The notes under the pieces are model-generated. The model worked only from the letters and a program-made list of their open reading frames with translations. It searched no databases and had not been told where the DNA came from. A DNA stretch of 19,082 nucleotides from Auxenochlorella pyrenoidosa (lineage: Eukaryota; Chlorophyta; Trebouxiophyceae; Chlorellales; Chlorellaceae): NCBI GenBank assembly GCA_001430745.1, contig KQ481957.1, forward strand, positions 116,736-135,817, given 5' to 3'. Both the position numbers and the translations under genes were made by a program. Positions within the stretch are counted from its first letter, which is position 1. Each line of letters begins with the position of its first letter. Shown one piece after another: positions 18,601 through 19,082 of this stretch.

Positions 18601-19082
18601 TGCCAGTTGCCTAATGGTGGTGTCCTTGTCCAACCAAGGAGTTTGGACAATTGTTTGTTGTGTTCATTGCATCCCTAGCCTTTTGCGAACCTTTGACTAT
18701 TTGCCTGTCATCTTGAGGCTCATTCACTCACCCATTCGTTGGTGCAGGAGGCATTATTACGGCTGCTGATCTAGCAGCAGCAAACGTGACCATTCGGGAG
18801 CCCATGAGGTGCGGCATGTCTCAAAAGTTTTTGCGGACGTCCAACACAATGCTTGATTGAGCATGAATTGAATTGGGATCCTTCTGACTTGATCAGCAAT
18901 GGTAGCTTGATAATCAAGCTAGCATAGAATGTTTGTCCTACCGCCTTTGCATGGCATGTCAACGCGCGCTTGTGTTGTGCAACCCTCCTTGCCTCGCATT
19001 GTCGTTTATATTTGCAGGCAACGCATTTGGGGCCTAGACTGGGTGGCTGCGCCGCCACCTAGCAGCGCCATCACGGTGCTGG
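15696..19082 (+). CDS. Gamma-glutamyltransferase, N-terminal part (12 exons), cut by window end
   Basis: Predicted to cleave the gamma-glutamyl bond of glutathione and its conjugates. Exons: 15696-15742, 15855-16060, 16210-16320, 16644-16764, 16968-17044, 17359-17477, 17632-17680, 17841-17929, 18245-18311, 18437-18511, 18748-18808, 19018-19082 (open). About 362 residues are present. A hydrophobic segment (residues about 39-54, SSAALLLLALAVGAAY) preceded by basic residues suggests a type II membrane anchor. Family blocks follow: HGVVAADHGRCSDIGAAML, EGGSAVDAAIAAA, SGVGGGHFMLIR, VIDARELAPAAANETMY, LRGLWTAHQRHGRLPWSRLL, PAIDLATKGFPAHPYL, RPQLAALLQAVAAEGPDVLY and PPPSSAITVL. The autocleavage Thr that starts the small subunit lies beyond the window, so activity cannot be judged. 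The 48-base first exon joins in phase, but its ATG is provisional. Several introns have GC donors. Exons here use more A/T-ending codons (TTG, GCA, CAA) than CDC25 or the amidase. Confidence 0.92.
16321..16331 (+). other. Alternative GC or GT donors after gamma-glutamyltransferase exon 3
   Basis: GACATAG|gcaagc gives DIGAAML, which matches the family without a gap. A GT donor nine bases later (gcggg|gtaggg, at 16330) keeps the frame and would insert three residues (Lys-Arg-Gly) before the AAML block. Either or both may be used. Confidence 0.55.
16765..16766 (+). other. GC donor of a GC-AG intron (gamma-glutamyltransferase exon 4)
   Basis: The exon ends CTCATCAG and the intron begins gcaagg. 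The frame hits a TAG 13 bases further on and no GT lies between, so a GC donor is required to join FMLI to MPNGTAEVIDARE in phase. Confidence 0.85.
17478..17479 (+). other. GC donor of a GC-AG intron (gamma-glutamyltransferase exon 6)
   Basis: The exon ends TTGTTGCAG and the intron begins gcgagg. It joins SRLLQ to PAIDLATKGF exactly as in the family. An in-frame GT further on (aag|gtggca) would insert 19 residues into this conserved block, so GC is preferred but not proven. Confidence 0.7.
17681..17682 (+). other. GC donor of a GC-AG intron (gamma-glutamyltransferase exon 7)
   Basis: The junction CTACCTAG|gcaagt is a perfect GC-AG donor consensus. It joins HPYL to VASLSG in phase 1. The only GT before the downstream in-frame TAG (gcaa|gtttgc) would give a different phase and lose homology. 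Confidence 0.85.
18187..18243 (+). repeat. Duplicated 3' intron end before gamma-glutamyltransferase exon 9
   Basis: A 25-base sequence (gacaatttgcc...gcttgca) occurs exactly at 18187-18211 and 18219-18243, period 32. The second copy ends in the real acceptor (gcttgcag at 18237-18244). The first copy is followed by ttg, so it carries the pyrimidine-rich tract without a functional AG. Confidence 0.9.

Noticed and set aside
1..19082. tRNA, rRNA or transposase genes
   Set aside because: I looked for B-box-like tRNA cores, rRNA motifs and DDE or reverse-transcriptase motifs on both strands by eye and saw none.

Overview
The window looks like nuclear DNA of a green alga, most likely a GC-rich trebouxiophyte or chlorophyte. 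The genes are split into many short exons (20 to about 430 bases) by introns of roughly 70 to 560 bases, acceptors are often ctgcag, and one gene encodes a chloroplast-type Mini-ribonuclease III. All spliced models were built by hand from reading frames, splice-site phase and remembered family motifs. No transcript or database support was available.

Layout. 82-736 (minus): small coiled-coil protein, not recognised. 737-3430: no convincing gene; 1.08-2.2 kb is repeat-rich, with two related arrays of a 20-bp unit and degenerate longer copies. 3431-7263 (minus): complete 14-exon aliphatic amidase (AmiE type, nitrilase superfamily) of 375 residues with Glu59, Lys131, Glu139 and Cys163 in place. 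7264-8414: mostly non-coding, with one weak minus-strand candidate. 8415-12331 (minus): 11-exon CDC25-type phosphatase of about 616 residues with an intact HCX5R loop. 12332-12897: shared upstream region. 12898-14761 (plus): 5-exon Mini-ribonuclease III of about 280 residues. 14762-15695: ambiguous ORFs. 15696 to the window end (plus): the first 12 exons of a membrane-anchored gamma-glutamyltransferase, cut by the edge.

The genes do not form one pathway: they cover amide-nitrogen use, cell-cycle control, organelle RNA processing and glutathione metabolism. The striking structure lies in the introns. In three genes the sequence across an exon-intron boundary has been duplicated nearby. In CDC25 this leaves two arrays of repeated 5' splice sites. 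One array offers four in-phase donors directly after the catalytic loop, three with GT and one with GC. Separately, about 4 or 5 of 39 modelled introns use GC-AG boundaries. In two of these a GT donor is ruled out by a stop or by loss of homology, and in two more the GC choice is strongly preferred. Base composition also becomes visibly more AT-rich from about 16.4 kb onward.
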